Source of the DNA: Novacetimonas hansenii JCM 7643 | GTDB taxonomy: Bacteria; Pseudomonadota; Alphaproteobacteria; Acetobacterales; Acetobacteraceae | Direction: 5' to 3' | NCBI RefSeq assembly: GCF_000964405.1 | Contig: NZ_BANE01000105.1 | Coordinates: 1-32,487 of the forward strand | DNA: 32,487 nucleotides | Part shown: in pieces, positions 15,805 to 25,515 of the stretch | Position numbering within the stretch: the stretch's first letter is position 1 | Layout: every line of letters begins with the position of its first letter | The notes under the pieces: generated by a model | What the model saw: only the letters and a program-made list of their open reading frames with translations | What the model was told of the DNA's origin: nothing | Database searches by the model: none | Program-made: the position numbers and the translations under genes

Positions 15805-15842
15805 GGCCAGCCTCCTTTTGGGGGGCTGGCCTTTTTCTTTTT
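15805..15842 (+). terminator. Intrinsic terminator of fusA
   Basis: GGCCAGCC (15805-15812) pairs with GGCTGGCC (15824-15831), and TCC/GGG can extend it. A T-rich run (TTTTTCTTTTT) follows at once. This is a strong rho-independent terminator 29 bp after the fusA stop. Confidence 0.93.
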
Positions 15843-16280
15843 GGCAGGGAAGATGCAGGTGGCAGTTCGTTTCAAAGCGTGGAACGGGCATTGCCTGTCA
15901 TTTGTCAAAAGGTTTGGGGTTTTGGGACCCGAAGGGTGACGCCATTTCTGGGGCATTTGGAGAAACCTGAAGTTTTTTCAAATAACACGCTGATAAACAA
16001 AGATAAAATGTCTGGGTAAGGCTTTGGTTTTTAAAGATGACGCCTTTCGTTGCCCGTCGGGTTGGGGCAGCGTCCCCCTGATGGACAGGCTGAGGTGACG
16101 GATGGCCTTGCGGGCCGCGCTGCCCTTGTGGCTGTGGCTGCCGACATTGTCGGGCCGACGGGCAGGAGATTACAGGTCCGGCCCGTTCAAACCGCCTCTT
16201 ATGTGGTCTGGGCCATGTTTTCGGCTGGCCTTTGCAAAGGATCAGGGTGGCCCATCGTCATGCGATGATGAGGCAAGGCG
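15843..16280. other. Gene-poor stretch with AT-rich island and inverted repeats
   Basis: No gene can be supported here. Bases 15961-16040 are about 31% G+C (25 of 80), far below the neighbours. TTGCCCGTCGG (about 16050-16060) is repeated inverted as CCGACGGGCA (about 16156-16165). CCGACA-T-TGTCGG (16141-16153) and CCTTTGCAAAGG (16229-16240) are short perfect palindromes. The last lies about 40 bp past the metallo-hydrolase stop and may belong to its transcript end. The island could be a decayed mobile sequence. It does not share the repeat ends seen at 5760 and 28101. Confidence 0.5.
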
Positions 16281-17117
16281 TCAGGACAGCGCCCAGCTAT
16301 CACCCACCTGTATGGCGCGGCCATCGTCGCGCAGCTTTTCCAGATGTGCGCGCAGGTTGAGTAATGCCGCCCGCCGCAGGCCGGGGCGCAGGTGATGATA
16401 GGCGGCATCGACGATCTGGTCTGTCGTGCGTGGCTGTGCCAGCAACAGTGCCGCGATGCTTTCATGCCGCGACAGGCGGTGTCCAAGCAGCCCGCGCATG
16501 CAGGATTCCGGCTGTTCAATTATCGGCCCATGTGCCGAAAGCAGTAGGCGTGGCCGACGTTGCAGCAGGCGTTCCATACTGTCGAGGAACATTTGCACCG
16601 ATCCATGCGGGGCAGGGGGGATCAGCGTTGTTGACCATCCCATCACATGGTCGCCCGTCAGGATGATGCCATCGGCGGTTTCCAGGCAGATGTGATCCGT
16701 CGCATGGCCGGGGGTGTGCAGGACCCGCAACCCCGCGACCATGTCCAGATCATGCAGCCCTATATCGGGTGTGAATGTTGGTTCTGCGCTGCGGTGCCAG
16801 GCATGGATGGGGGCGCCGGTGCGATGTGACAGCGGTGCAGCCCCGTCAAGGTGGTCGTGGTGCGTATGCGTCAGAAGGATATGCGTCAACGCCCGACCGT
16901 TGAGCGCATGCACCACCGCGTCGAGATGTCCTTCATCCGCAACCCCGGGGTCAATGACGGCGCATCCCCCCGCATGATTGACAATCCATGTGTTGGTCCC
17001 GTTTCCGGTCATGGGACCGGGATTGTTGGCCACCACGCGGCGGATCGCGGGTGTCGCCGCGATCGCCACGCCATAGGGCGGCGGTGCTTCCACCACGCGC
17101 CAGTCATATCGCGACAT
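16281..17117 (-). CDS. Metallo-beta-lactamase-fold hydrolase (LACTB2-like)
   Basis: A 278-residue metallo-hydrolase. The metal-binding set is complete: His84-x-His86-x-Asp88-His89 (THTHHDH), His138 (TPGHATDH), Asp156 (LTGDHVMG) and His196 (SAHGP). After the core, residues about 205-278 form a winged-helix-like C-terminal domain (ESIAALLLAQPRTTDQIVDAAYHHL...ALLNLRAHLEKLRDDG), as in LACTB2-type proteins, which include endoribonucleases and thioester hydrolases. The substrate cannot be assigned. It starts 3 bp after the stop of the PEP carboxylase gene on the same strand, so the two are almost certainly co-transcribed. A metabolic link is possible but unproven. Confidence 0.88.
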   Translation of the reverse strand: MSRYDWRVVEAPPPYGVAIAATPAIRRVVANNPGPMTGNGTNTWIVNHAGGCAVIDPGVADEGHLDAVVHALNGRALTHILLTHTHHDHLDGAAPLSHRTGAPIHAWHRSAEPTFTPDIGLHDLDMVAGLRVLHTPGHATDHICLETADGIILTGDHVMGWSTTLIPPAPHGSVQMFLDSMERLLQRRPRLLLSAHGPIIEQPESCMRGLLGHRLSRHESIAALLLAQPRTTDQIVDAAYHHLRPGLRRAALLNLRAHLEKLRDDGRAIQVGDSWALS

Positions 17118-17120
17118 GAT

Positions 17121-19922
17121 TCAGCCAAAGGCCCCGACATGGTGCATCACGCCGGTGCTGATTTCGCGCACCAGTGTGAACAGCCGTTGCATCGGTTCGA
17201 AAATTTCCGTGTATTCGCGCATATACGTCCCTTCATCGCGGGGCCCGTGCGGTTCATGGAAATCCAGGTCGAAGCTGCGGTCCGCGTGATAGGGGAAGAT
17301 ATGCTCCAGCTCCTTCAGCACATCGGGGATTTCCAGGCACAGGACCTTCGCCGTCAGCACGTCGCGGGTGAACGCATTGCGCGGCGCAAAATACGGGATC
17401 CGGGTGGACAGCATCCATATCTGTTCAATGATGGCGATGCGGATGGCATGCAGCAGCATTTCATCCGCCTCCATCCGTGGTGCGCTGGGCCATGCGTTGC
17501 GTAACGCCAGATGGTCCGATTGCAGGCGGCGGAACATGGATTGCGTACAGGCCCAGAAATCCAGCCGTTCCAGCCCGTGCATCAGCGTCAGGCACGCATC
17601 CTGCCGTTTCGGGTCGTGATGCGCCGTTGCGCGTTGCAACCACATGTCCGGGTCCAGCAGCCGGATCACACCACGCAGGACGCCGTCGCTGGAATGGGCC
17701 AGGCCATGGGCGGCGAAATCCAGCGCACGGCGAAAACGCGGGCTGTCGTTCAGGTAACGCTCGAACGTATCGGGATGACGCGCGGCCGCCGTGCCCAGCC
17801 CCTGCAACGTATTGGCGCACCAGCCAAGCTGCTGGAGGATGGCGTTGTTGGGGATGGCGCGCAACTGGCTGGGATGGCGGATGCGCGTGGTGATGGCGGC
17901 CGTATCGCTCTGCCGGGCGGAGGGGCGTGAACCCGTCTTGTCGATTAGTGACGGCCCGAACGCACCCAGCAGCGCGGCATAGCCTGGATCCTCCACCAGT
18001 CCTGTCATGCCGCGCGCGATGGCGGAAAAGAAATCGGCAGAGAAATCGGGTTCGTCGTAAACCGGGTCTTCGTCGATGGAGGTCGTGGCAAAGGCGTGTT
18101 CCGCGATCACGCTGACAGTTGCATCCGCAAGGGGCTGCGTCCCGAACAGGAGGTAGCCATCCCCCCCCTGAAAGGCCGTTTCCTCGCGCAGGCGAATGCC
18201 TGCCTGCAGGAAACGCATGCGCGCATGCGGGGGGGAGAGATAGTCGAAACGTTCGGCAAGGCTGTAGGGATGTGCCCCGCGGCCGATGCTTTCCCCATGG
18301 GTGTCGAACAGGATGACTTCCACGAAGGCGAGGTCCCATTGCCGCAGAAGGTCGCAGACCTTCAGCCGCAGCCGTTCGATCAGGTAGGTCGCGGCAAGCT
18401 GTCCCACATAACGTCCCGAATCCGAAAAACCGAATTGCAGGCTCAGCTTGCGCGTACGATGCAGGTAGGCGCGCCAGTGCGGTGAATGCAGCGCTTCTTC
18501 GATCAGGTGTTCCCCCTGTTCCAGCGCGTCCTGCGTTTCAAACAGGGGGGAGATTTCGATCATGTCTTCCACGCCCAGCAGGCGCGCAAGCCACAGTGCC
18601 GTCAGCAGCGTATAGCCGGTTTCCGTTTCCGCGATCAGGAAACGGATGGGCGTGGTGCGGTCGATATGGTGCAGGATCTGGCGCACCGTCATCATCAGCC
18701 GCCCCGCCGTTGACTGTTCCACCAGCAGGGAGCCGAAATCAATGTCGATTGGCTGCGTTGTATCCAGCGCCTCGTCAATGCGTGCGATCAGGGCGCGACG
18801 CTGGGCATGGATATCGGGATTGTCGGTAATGCCCAGGCGCTGGCGGGCGACATTGTGTAATTGCGTGGAATTGAGGCGTACATGCGTATGCGCCGCCGAC
18901 AGGCCATGGGCCATGAAACCCGCGCGTGCGACCGCCAGCGTCATCTTGTCGTCCAGCGTCGCGGCATCAATGGCTTCGGCAAAAGTGGGGGCGAGGTCGT
19001 TGCTGCTGGTCATGGCCTCTTCGCGGCGACCGATCAGGACCGCGGCAAAATCGGCCACCGCCTGCGGGTCGGCACTGCCGGGGCATGCGGCGATCTGTGC
19101 CTCCACCGCCTGTATGGCGCGATTGACGCGTTCGTGCAGGTCATTGGGGACGGAGGCGACGGGGCCAATCTGTGCATTCAGGCGGGTTAACTGCATGTGC
19201 TTCATGCGCAGCCGCAGCCGCAGCGTGTCCCACCACCCGATATCGGTGCGTCCGTCCGTGTCGTATCCGACCCAGCTTGTCATGATAATGGGACGCGGCG
19301 CCAGCGTGGCCCACAGTTGCGGCCAGTGTGCCCGTGCCTCGGTCAGGAGAACCCGCGTCAGGCGATCGAGTGCATTGCGCCCGCGCAGGATCGCCTGCGT
19401 CGCCAGCGTGAATTCCTCATCCAGCGTCGGCGGCGCGGCGCGGCGATGCGTTATGAATGCCGGGACATCGGTCGGGGGCTGCTGCGGGTTTTGCGTCGCC
19501 ATGTCGGCAAGGCAGTCATAGACGGGGCTGGCCAGCGCAAACGTGGGATGCGCGGTGAACACGGCGGCAAAGCGGCTGCGTTCGGTCGCGGCGCGGAACC
19601 GGGCGATGGGCACCGGGCTGTCATTTGGGTCGGGCTGCATGATGCGGCGCGCCACGTCACGCATGCGCTGGTCGATGACGGCATCATCCACCCCCCCGAC
19701 ATACGCGGCGATATGGCAGGCGCGGCGGGCGAACGCGGCGTCGCGCAGGCGGCGGACCCAGGCCTCCAGCGCGTCGGTCGACAGGCTGCCCCGGTCGATC
19801 TGCTGTCCGATGCTGCGTGCCAGCGTCATGACCGGGTTGTCGGAAAGGGCAGGGATCGCCACAAGTTCGCGGGCCTGCTGCTGCAGCATGTCTGTTGCAT
19901 GAGGGGCAGAGGCCTGGGACAT
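17121..19922 (-). CDS. ppc: Phosphoenolpyruvate carboxylase, divergent type
   Basis: A 933-residue protein alignable by eye to PEP carboxylase, which makes oxaloacetate from PEP and bicarbonate. The catalytic His125 (FTAHPT), the metal ligands Glu462 (PLFETQDAL) and Asp501 (FSDS), GSRPSAR (665-671) and RAIP (688-691) are present. Several canonical motifs differ. FHGRGG-x-IGRGG is FDTHGESIGRGA (539-550). GGDRDGNP is VGYDTDGRTD. The lysine of YSDSAKDAG is Arg504. The C-terminus lacks the usual NTG ending. This looks like a separate alphaproteobacterial branch; enzyme activity is likely but not certain. The ATG at 19922 has AGGA 7 bp upstream. A longer frame to 19967 is less likely. Confidence 0.8.
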   Translation of the reverse strand: MSQASAPHATDMLQQQARELVAIPALSDNPVMTLARSIGQQIDRGSLSTDALEAWVRRLRDAAFARRACHIAAYVGGVDDAVIDQRMRDVARRIMQPDPNDSPVPIARFRAATERSRFAAVFTAHPTFALASPVYDCLADMATQNPQQPPTDVPAFITHRRAAPPTLDEEFTLATQAILRGRNALDRLTRVLLTEARAHWPQLWATLAPRPIIMTSWVGYDTDGRTDIGWWDTLRLRLRMKHMQLTRLNAQIGPVASVPNDLHERVNRAIQAVEAQIAACPGSADPQAVADFAAVLIGRREEAMTSSNDLAPTFAEAIDAATLDDKMTLAVARAGFMAHGLSAAHTHVRLNSTQLHNVARQRLGITDNPDIHAQRRALIARIDEALDTTQPIDIDFGSLLVEQSTAGRLMMTVRQILHHIDRTTPIRFLIAETETGYTLLTALWLARLLGVEDMIEISPLFETQDALEQGEHLIEEALHSPHWRAYLHRTRKLSLQFGFSDSGRYVGQLAATYLIERLRLKVCDLLRQWDLAFVEVILFDTHGESIGRGAHPYSLAERFDYLSPPHARMRFLQAGIRLREETAFQGGDGYLLFGTQPLADATVSVIAEHAFATTSIDEDPVYDEPDFSADFFSAIARGMTGLVEDPGYAALLGAFGPSLIDKTGSRPSARQSDTAAITTRIRHPSQLRAIPNNAILQQLGWCANTLQGLGTAAARHPDTFERYLNDSPRFRRALDFAAHGLAHSSDGVLRGVIRLLDPDMWLQRATAHHDPKRQDACLTLMHGLERLDFWACTQSMFRRLQSDHLALRNAWPSAPRMEADEMLLHAIRIAIIEQIWMLSTRIPYFAPRNAFTRDVLTAKVLCLEIPDVLKELEHIFPYHADRSFDLDFHEPHGPRDEGTYMREYTEIFEPMQRLFTLVREISTGVMHHVGAFG

Positions 19923-20073
19923 CAGAAGATCCTGTCTTGAAAATTGCATGATGTACCAACGTCCCATGTTCGCGGTCGCTTCGCAATCGCCACAAGGTTG
20001 TGTTCACGTGTATTTGGAGGTTCCCCACCACGACATCTTGGGTCTGGGGACACACAATGGTATCAAAAGGTTC

Positions 20074-21369
20074 ATGAACGACATTCCACAAGCCGACAGG
20101 GATGCCTGGCGCGTCCTGCAACGTTACAAATGGTCGGCAACCGGGCTGCTCGTCGGGATGGCGGGCCTGACGGTCGCGGGCTATGCCCTGCCGGCATCGG
20201 GGGTGATGGCTGACCATGCATGGCTCGACGTCCTGCGTTCTGGGGCAAAGGCCGGGGTGGTCGGCGGGCTTGCGGACTGGTTTGCGGTCACGGCCCTGTT
20301 CCGCCGCCCCATGGGGCTGCCCATTCCCCATACTGCCATCCTGCCCGCGCAGCAGGAACGCCTGGCCCAGGCGCTCGGGCGGTTCGTTTCCACCAACGTC
20401 TTTACCGAAAAGGATGTGGCGGTGGCGATGCAGCGCATCGACCTGCCCAGCGTCATTGGCGACGTCCTGAAGGACCCGGAGACCATTTCCACCGTGAACC
20501 GCGCGGTTATCGGCGCGGTGCCGCACATGTTGGATCGGCTGGAGGACGGGCGGGCCAGCAATGCGATCTCCCGTCTGGTGCCCAGCCTGCTGGGGGGGGA
20601 GGAAATCGCCCCCATCATGATCCGCAGCATGCGTGCGCTGGTTGATGGGGACCGCCATCAGGAGGTGCTGTCCTTCCTGCTCATGCGGCTCAAGGACGGG
20701 TTGAAGTCCAAGGAACCCTCCCTGCGCAAGATGATCGAGGAGCGCGTGCGCGAACAGGGCGGCCGCATCCTGGGCTGGGCCATTGGTGGTTCCATCGCCA
20801 CCAAGGTCCTGACCGCGGCAAGCGAGGAGCTGGACCGGGTTGACCCGCAGAACTCTGAACTGCGCGAAGGATTTACCGCATGGGTCCGCTCAGAGATCGA
20901 CCGGATCGAACAGGACCCCGAACGCCGCCGTGACCTGACGGGCACGATCATGGGCGTCCTGTCGCATGACAGCATCCGGGGATGGAGTGGGGATATCTGG
21001 CACCGCCTGCGGCAGGTGATCGAAACCGACATCGCCCGGGGGGAGGAGGGATGGACCGCATCCATCGTGCGTGACGCGTTGCAGCGTTTGTCAGAGCAGA
21101 TGTACCATGATGCACAGATGCGTCAGCGCGTGAACAATGCGGCGCAGCGCATGGTCAACAGCAGCCTGCCGTTCCTGCGCGACAGCATGTCACGTTTTAT
21201 TGCTTCGGTCGTTGCAGGGTGGGACGCGAACGCCTTGAGCGACCGGCTCGAACTGCGGGTCGGGCGCGATCTGCAGTATGTACGCTTCAACGGGACGCTG
21301 GTCGGGTTTCTGGCCGGATGCGGCCTGTCGGTGTTACTACAGCTTATATTCGGCACCGGTATCGGCTAG
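20074..21369 (+). CDS. DUF445 family membrane-anchored protein (YjiN-like)
   Basis: A 431-residue DUF445 protein. A hydrophobic segment lies at about residues 15-37 (SATGLLVGMAGLTVAGYALP). It is followed by GAKAGVVGGLADWFAVTALFRRPMGLPIPHTAILP, the family hallmark. A long charged helical region (about 95-400) follows, then a C-terminal hydrophobic helix (LVGFLAGCGLSVLLQLIFG). The likely topology is two membrane anchors with a large helical soluble part. The function of the family is unknown. I chose the ATG at 20074 with AAAAGG just upstream; an earlier frame from 19948 overlaps the ppc start region and has no family match. It is divergent from ppc and lies 122 bp before the SUF operon. Confidence 0.85.
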   Translation: MNDIPQADRDAWRVLQRYKWSATGLLVGMAGLTVAGYALPASGVMADHAWLDVLRSGAKAGVVGGLADWFAVTALFRRPMGLPIPHTAILPAQQERLAQALGRFVSTNVFTEKDVAVAMQRIDLPSVIGDVLKDPETISTVNRAVIGAVPHMLDRLEDGRASNAISRLVPSLLGGEEIAPIMIRSMRALVDGDRHQEVLSFLLMRLKDGLKSKEPSLRKMIEERVREQGGRILGWAIGGSIATKVLTAASEELDRVDPQNSELREGFTAWVRSEIDRIEQDPERRRDLTGTIMGVLSHDSIRGWSGDIWHRLRQVIETDIARGEEGWTASIVRDALQRLSEQMYHDAQMRQRVNNAAQRMVNSSLPFLRDSMSRFIASVVAGWDANALSDRLELRVGRDLQYVRFNGTLVGFLAGCGLSVLLQLIFGTGIG

Positions 21370-21396
21370 GAAAGTATCATGATGGTGCAAATGAAC

Positions 21397-21453
21397 TTGA
21401 CGAACCGCGGCAGGTGTCCCATCTGGAACTGAGTAAATCAGTACCAGTCTGGT
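21397..21453 (+). promoter_or_regulatory. Candidate SUF promoter with paired palindromic operators
   Basis: TTGACG at 21397-21402 is a good -35; the -10 region 17 bp later (CATCTG, 21420-21425) is poor. Immediately downstream are two adjoining perfect inverted repeats: ACTGA-GTAAA-TCAGT (21428-21442) and ACCAG-T-CTGGT (21443-21453). They would sit over the transcription start of the operon, whose first gene is an Rrf2 regulator. An autoregulatory operator is the simplest reading. I have not matched it to a published motif. Confidence 0.45.
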
Positions 21454-21491
21454 CCATTTAACGTCGGACGTGACAGGTACGGGAGAGCAGG

Positions 21492-21950
21492 ATGCTGAAA
21501 CTTTCAAAACTGACCGATTATGCCGTCGTGGCCCTGGTCCGTCTTGGACAGAAAGAGGAAGTCACGACCTCTCCCGTGCTGTCGCGTTCCACCGGCATCC
21601 CGGAACCGACCATCGCCAAGGTGCTCAAGGTGCTGGCCGCGCAGGGGATCGTCATTTCACAGCGCGGGGCGCGCGGCGGGTATCGCCTTGCGCGTCCGCT
21701 GGCGCAGATTTCGGTTGCGGCCGTGATACAGGCGATCGACGGGCCGATCTCGCTGACGACCTGCGTGGATGGGGGGGAATGCGACGCACGGTCGAAATGC
21801 GGGCTGGTGGGGCAGTGGGATGCGGTCAACGGTGCGATCCTTGATGCGCTGTCGTCCATTTCATTGTCCGACATGCAGAACCATACAGTGACATCCCGGC
21901 GGGCCCCCGATGCCCCGTCCGCGGCCCTCGGCCCCCTGGCCACGGCCTGA
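21492..21950 (+). CDS. Rrf2 family SUF operon regulator (IscR-like)
   Basis: A 152-residue Rrf2 protein. Residues 1-70 form the winged helix (LTDYAVVALVRL; STGIPEPTIAKVLKVLAAQGIV; RGARGGYRLARP). Cys91, Cys97 and Cys103 (C-x5-C-x5-C) match the IscR cluster cysteines in spacing. The position of the fourth ligand, His107 in E. coli IscR, is Val106 here. Fe-S or redox sensing is expected, with an unusual or external fourth ligand. The C-terminal 20 residues are Ala/Pro-rich. It opens the SUF operon, 18 bp before sufB, so it most likely controls its own operon through the palindromes upstream. A GGGAGAG ribosome site precedes the ATG. Confidence 0.9.
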   Translation: MLKLSKLTDYAVVALVRLGQKEEVTTSPVLSRSTGIPEPTIAKVLKVLAAQGIVISQRGARGGYRLARPLAQISVAAVIQAIDGPISLTTCVDGGECDARSKCGLVGQWDAVNGAILDALSSISLSDMQNHTVTSRRAPDAPSAALGPLATA

Positions 21951-21968
21951 CAGGAGGAGTGAAGACAC

Positions 21969-23459
<1,491 letters not shown>

Positions 23460-23476
23460 ACAGGGATTATAGAGAC

Positions 23477-24250
23477 GTGAGTAACGAATTTGTAAGGATC
23501 GACGGCCTGTGTGCCCGTATTTCGGATGCCGGGACGCCCAAGGAAATCCTGCGCGGTGTCGATCTGGAAATCCCCGCGGGCGAAGTCCATGCCATCATGG
23601 GGCCGAACGGGTCGGGCAAGTCCACGCTGTCCTATGTCCTTGCCGGACGTGAGGATTACGAGGTCACGGGCGGAAGCGCATCGTTCAAGGGACAGGATCT
23701 GCTGGCGCTGGAGCCAGAGGAACGCGCGGCCCTTGGCCTGTTCCTCGCGTTTCAGGCTCCGGTGGAACTGCCCGGTGTGAACAACGCCAATTTCCTGCGC
23801 ACCGCCGTCAATGCCGTGCGCCGTGCCCGCGGGCAGGAGGAACTGGACGCGGTCGGTTTCCTCAAGGCCGTGCGCAAGGAGACAAAGCACCTGTCGATGT
23901 CCGACGACATGCTCAAGCGTAACGTCAATGTCGGGTTTTCCGGTGGGGAAAAGAAGCGCAACGAAGTGCTTCAGATGCGTATGCTCCAGCCGTCCTTCGC
24001 CATCCTTGACGAAACCGACAGCGGGCTGGACATCGACGCCCTGCGCATTGTGGCCGAGGGCGTGAATTCGCTGCGTTCCCCCGATTTTTCGGCGCTGGTC
24101 ATCACCCATCACCAACGCCTGCTTGATTATATCGTCCCGGATCGCATCCATGTCATGGCCAAGGGGCGCATCATCCACAGCGGTGGTCCCGAACTGGCCC
24201 GCGAACTGGAGGCCCAGGGTTACGCCAAGTTCCTGGCGGAGGCGGCGTGA
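23477..24250 (+). CDS. sufC: Fe-S cluster assembly ATPase SufC
   Basis: A 257-residue ABC-type ATPase that drives conformational change of SufB-SufD. Walker A is GPNGSGKST (42-50). FLAFQAPVELPGV is the Q-loop region. The signature is SGGEKKRNEVLQ, Walker B FAILDETDSGLDID, and the switch histidine lies in ITHHQRLLDYI; the E-K-K-R form of the signature is characteristic of SufC. I chose GTG at 23477; a TTG at 23456 overlapping the sufB stop would add seven residues. The ribosome site is weak for both. The stop overlaps the sufD start (GTGA). Confidence 0.96.
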   Translation: MSNEFVRIDGLCARISDAGTPKEILRGVDLEIPAGEVHAIMGPNGSGKSTLSYVLAGREDYEVTGGSASFKGQDLLALEPEERAALGLFLAFQAPVELPGVNNANFLRTAVNAVRRARGQEELDAVGFLKAVRKETKHLSMSDDMLKRNVNVGFSGGEKKRNEVLQMRMLQPSFAILDETDSGLDIDALRIVAEGVNSLRSPDFSALVITHHQRLLDYIVPDRIHVMAKGRIIHSGGPELARELEAQGYAKFLAEAA

Positions 24251-25515
24251 ACGCCATCGCACCGGTCGGGATCAGTGCTGGCGCCTTCCTCGGCCGGGGA
24301 AAAGGGGATGGGCCGGAACGCCGTGCGGCGGCGGCCTTCCTGACGCAGGCGGGCCTGCCGCGTGCAGGCGTGGAGGCATGGAAATACACTTCCCTGCGTC
24401 ATTTCGCGGATGTGCCCTATGCCACGCCCCCCGCGCAGGTTGATGCGGCAGAGGTCGCGCGCCTGCTGGCGACGGTGGAAACCGTGTCCGGGCTTGGCGC
24501 GGGGACATCGCGCATCGTCCTTGTCAACGGACGTTTCGATGCATCGCTGTCGCGACTGCCGCAGGGCGTACATGTCACGGCGTTCGCGGCTGACCCGGTT
24601 TTTGCCGACTGGATCGATCCCTGCGGCGACGTGGGCACCGCGCTGAATACCGTCATGGCGGATGACGGCGCGGTCGTGCGGGTGGATGCAGGCGTGGACG
24701 CGGGGGCGCTGCTGCTGGTCAGCATCGCGGTGGCGGGTGACGCCCCGATTTCGTTCCATCCGCGCCATCGCATCGACCTTGGCGCCGGTGCACGCCTTGC
24801 GGTGCTGGAGGCCACGGTTGGCGTCGGGAACTACCTGCATAATCCTGTATTCGAGGTCCGGGTGACTGAGGGCGCGCGTCTGACGCATGCCCGCCTGCAG
24901 GCCGAGGGGCAGCAGGCATCGCAGATCGCCGTGACCCATGCGCAGGTTGCGTCAGACGGGCTGTATGACAGTTTCAACCTGACCCTTGGCGCATTGCTCA
25001 GCCGGCATGAAGTGCATGCCGCCCTGCTTGGCGAACGGGCCTGTGTGCATGTCAATGGCGCGCAACTGCTTGATGCGAAGCAGCATGGCGATCTGAGCAG
25101 CATCATTACCCATGCGGCCCCCAACTGTGTTTCGCGCCAGACGGTCAAGAACGTGCTGGCCGGTCATGCGCGCGGCGTGTTTCAGGGCAAGATTCATGTG
25201 GAGCGCATCGCCCAGAAGACCGATGGCTACCAGATGAATCAGGCGCTGTTGCTGTCGGATACGGCGGAAATCGACGCTAAGCCCGAACTTGAAATCTACG
25301 CCGATGACGTCAAGTGCAGCCACGGTGCGACCGTGGGCGCGATTGACCCGGAACAGCTTTTCTACCTGCGCAGCCGTGGCATTACGCTGTCGGATGCGCG
25401 TTCGATGCTGATCCGTGCCTTTTTGCATGACGTGGTGCACCTGCTGGAGGATACGCGCCTGCGGGACAGCCTCGACCTGGCGGTCGAGGCGTGGTGGAAC
25501 CAGAGGAACGCGTGA
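24247..25515 (+). CDS. sufD: Fe-S cluster assembly protein SufD
   Basis: A 422-residue paralogue of SufB that completes the SufBC2D scaffold and aids iron entry. The N-terminal AGLPRAGVEAWKYTSLRHF is the family start motif (E-x-W-K-Y-T). The C-terminal half is a beta-helix with VKCSHGATVGAIDPEQLFYLRSRGI; His359 is the counterpart of E. coli SufD His360. It starts with GTG inside the sufC stop (4-bp overlap) and ends in TGATG shared with the sufS start, so translation of C, D and S is tightly coupled. Confidence 0.95.
   Translation: MNAIAPVGISAGAFLGRGKGDGPERRAAAAFLTQAGLPRAGVEAWKYTSLRHFADVPYATPPAQVDAAEVARLLATVETVSGLGAGTSRIVLVNGRFDASLSRLPQGVHVTAFAADPVFADWIDPCGDVGTALNTVMADDGAVVRVDAGVDAGALLLVSIAVAGDAPISFHPRHRIDLGAGARLAVLEATVGVGNYLHNPVFEVRVTEGARLTHARLQAEGQQASQIAVTHAQVASDGLYDSFNLTLGALLSRHEVHAALLGERACVHVNGAQLLDAKQHGDLSSIITHAAPNCVSRQTVKNVLAGHARGVFQGKIHVERIAQKTDGYQMNQALLLSDTAEIDAKPELEIYADDVKCSHGATVGAIDPEQLFYLRSRGITLSDARSMLIRAFLHDVVHLLEDTRLRDSLDLAVEAWWNQRNA

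Noticed and set aside
13620-15956. Long open frame of 778 codons antisense to fusA
   Set aside because: It is a shadow of the strongly codon-biased fusA gene; its His/Arg/Asp-rich translation has no recognisable motif.
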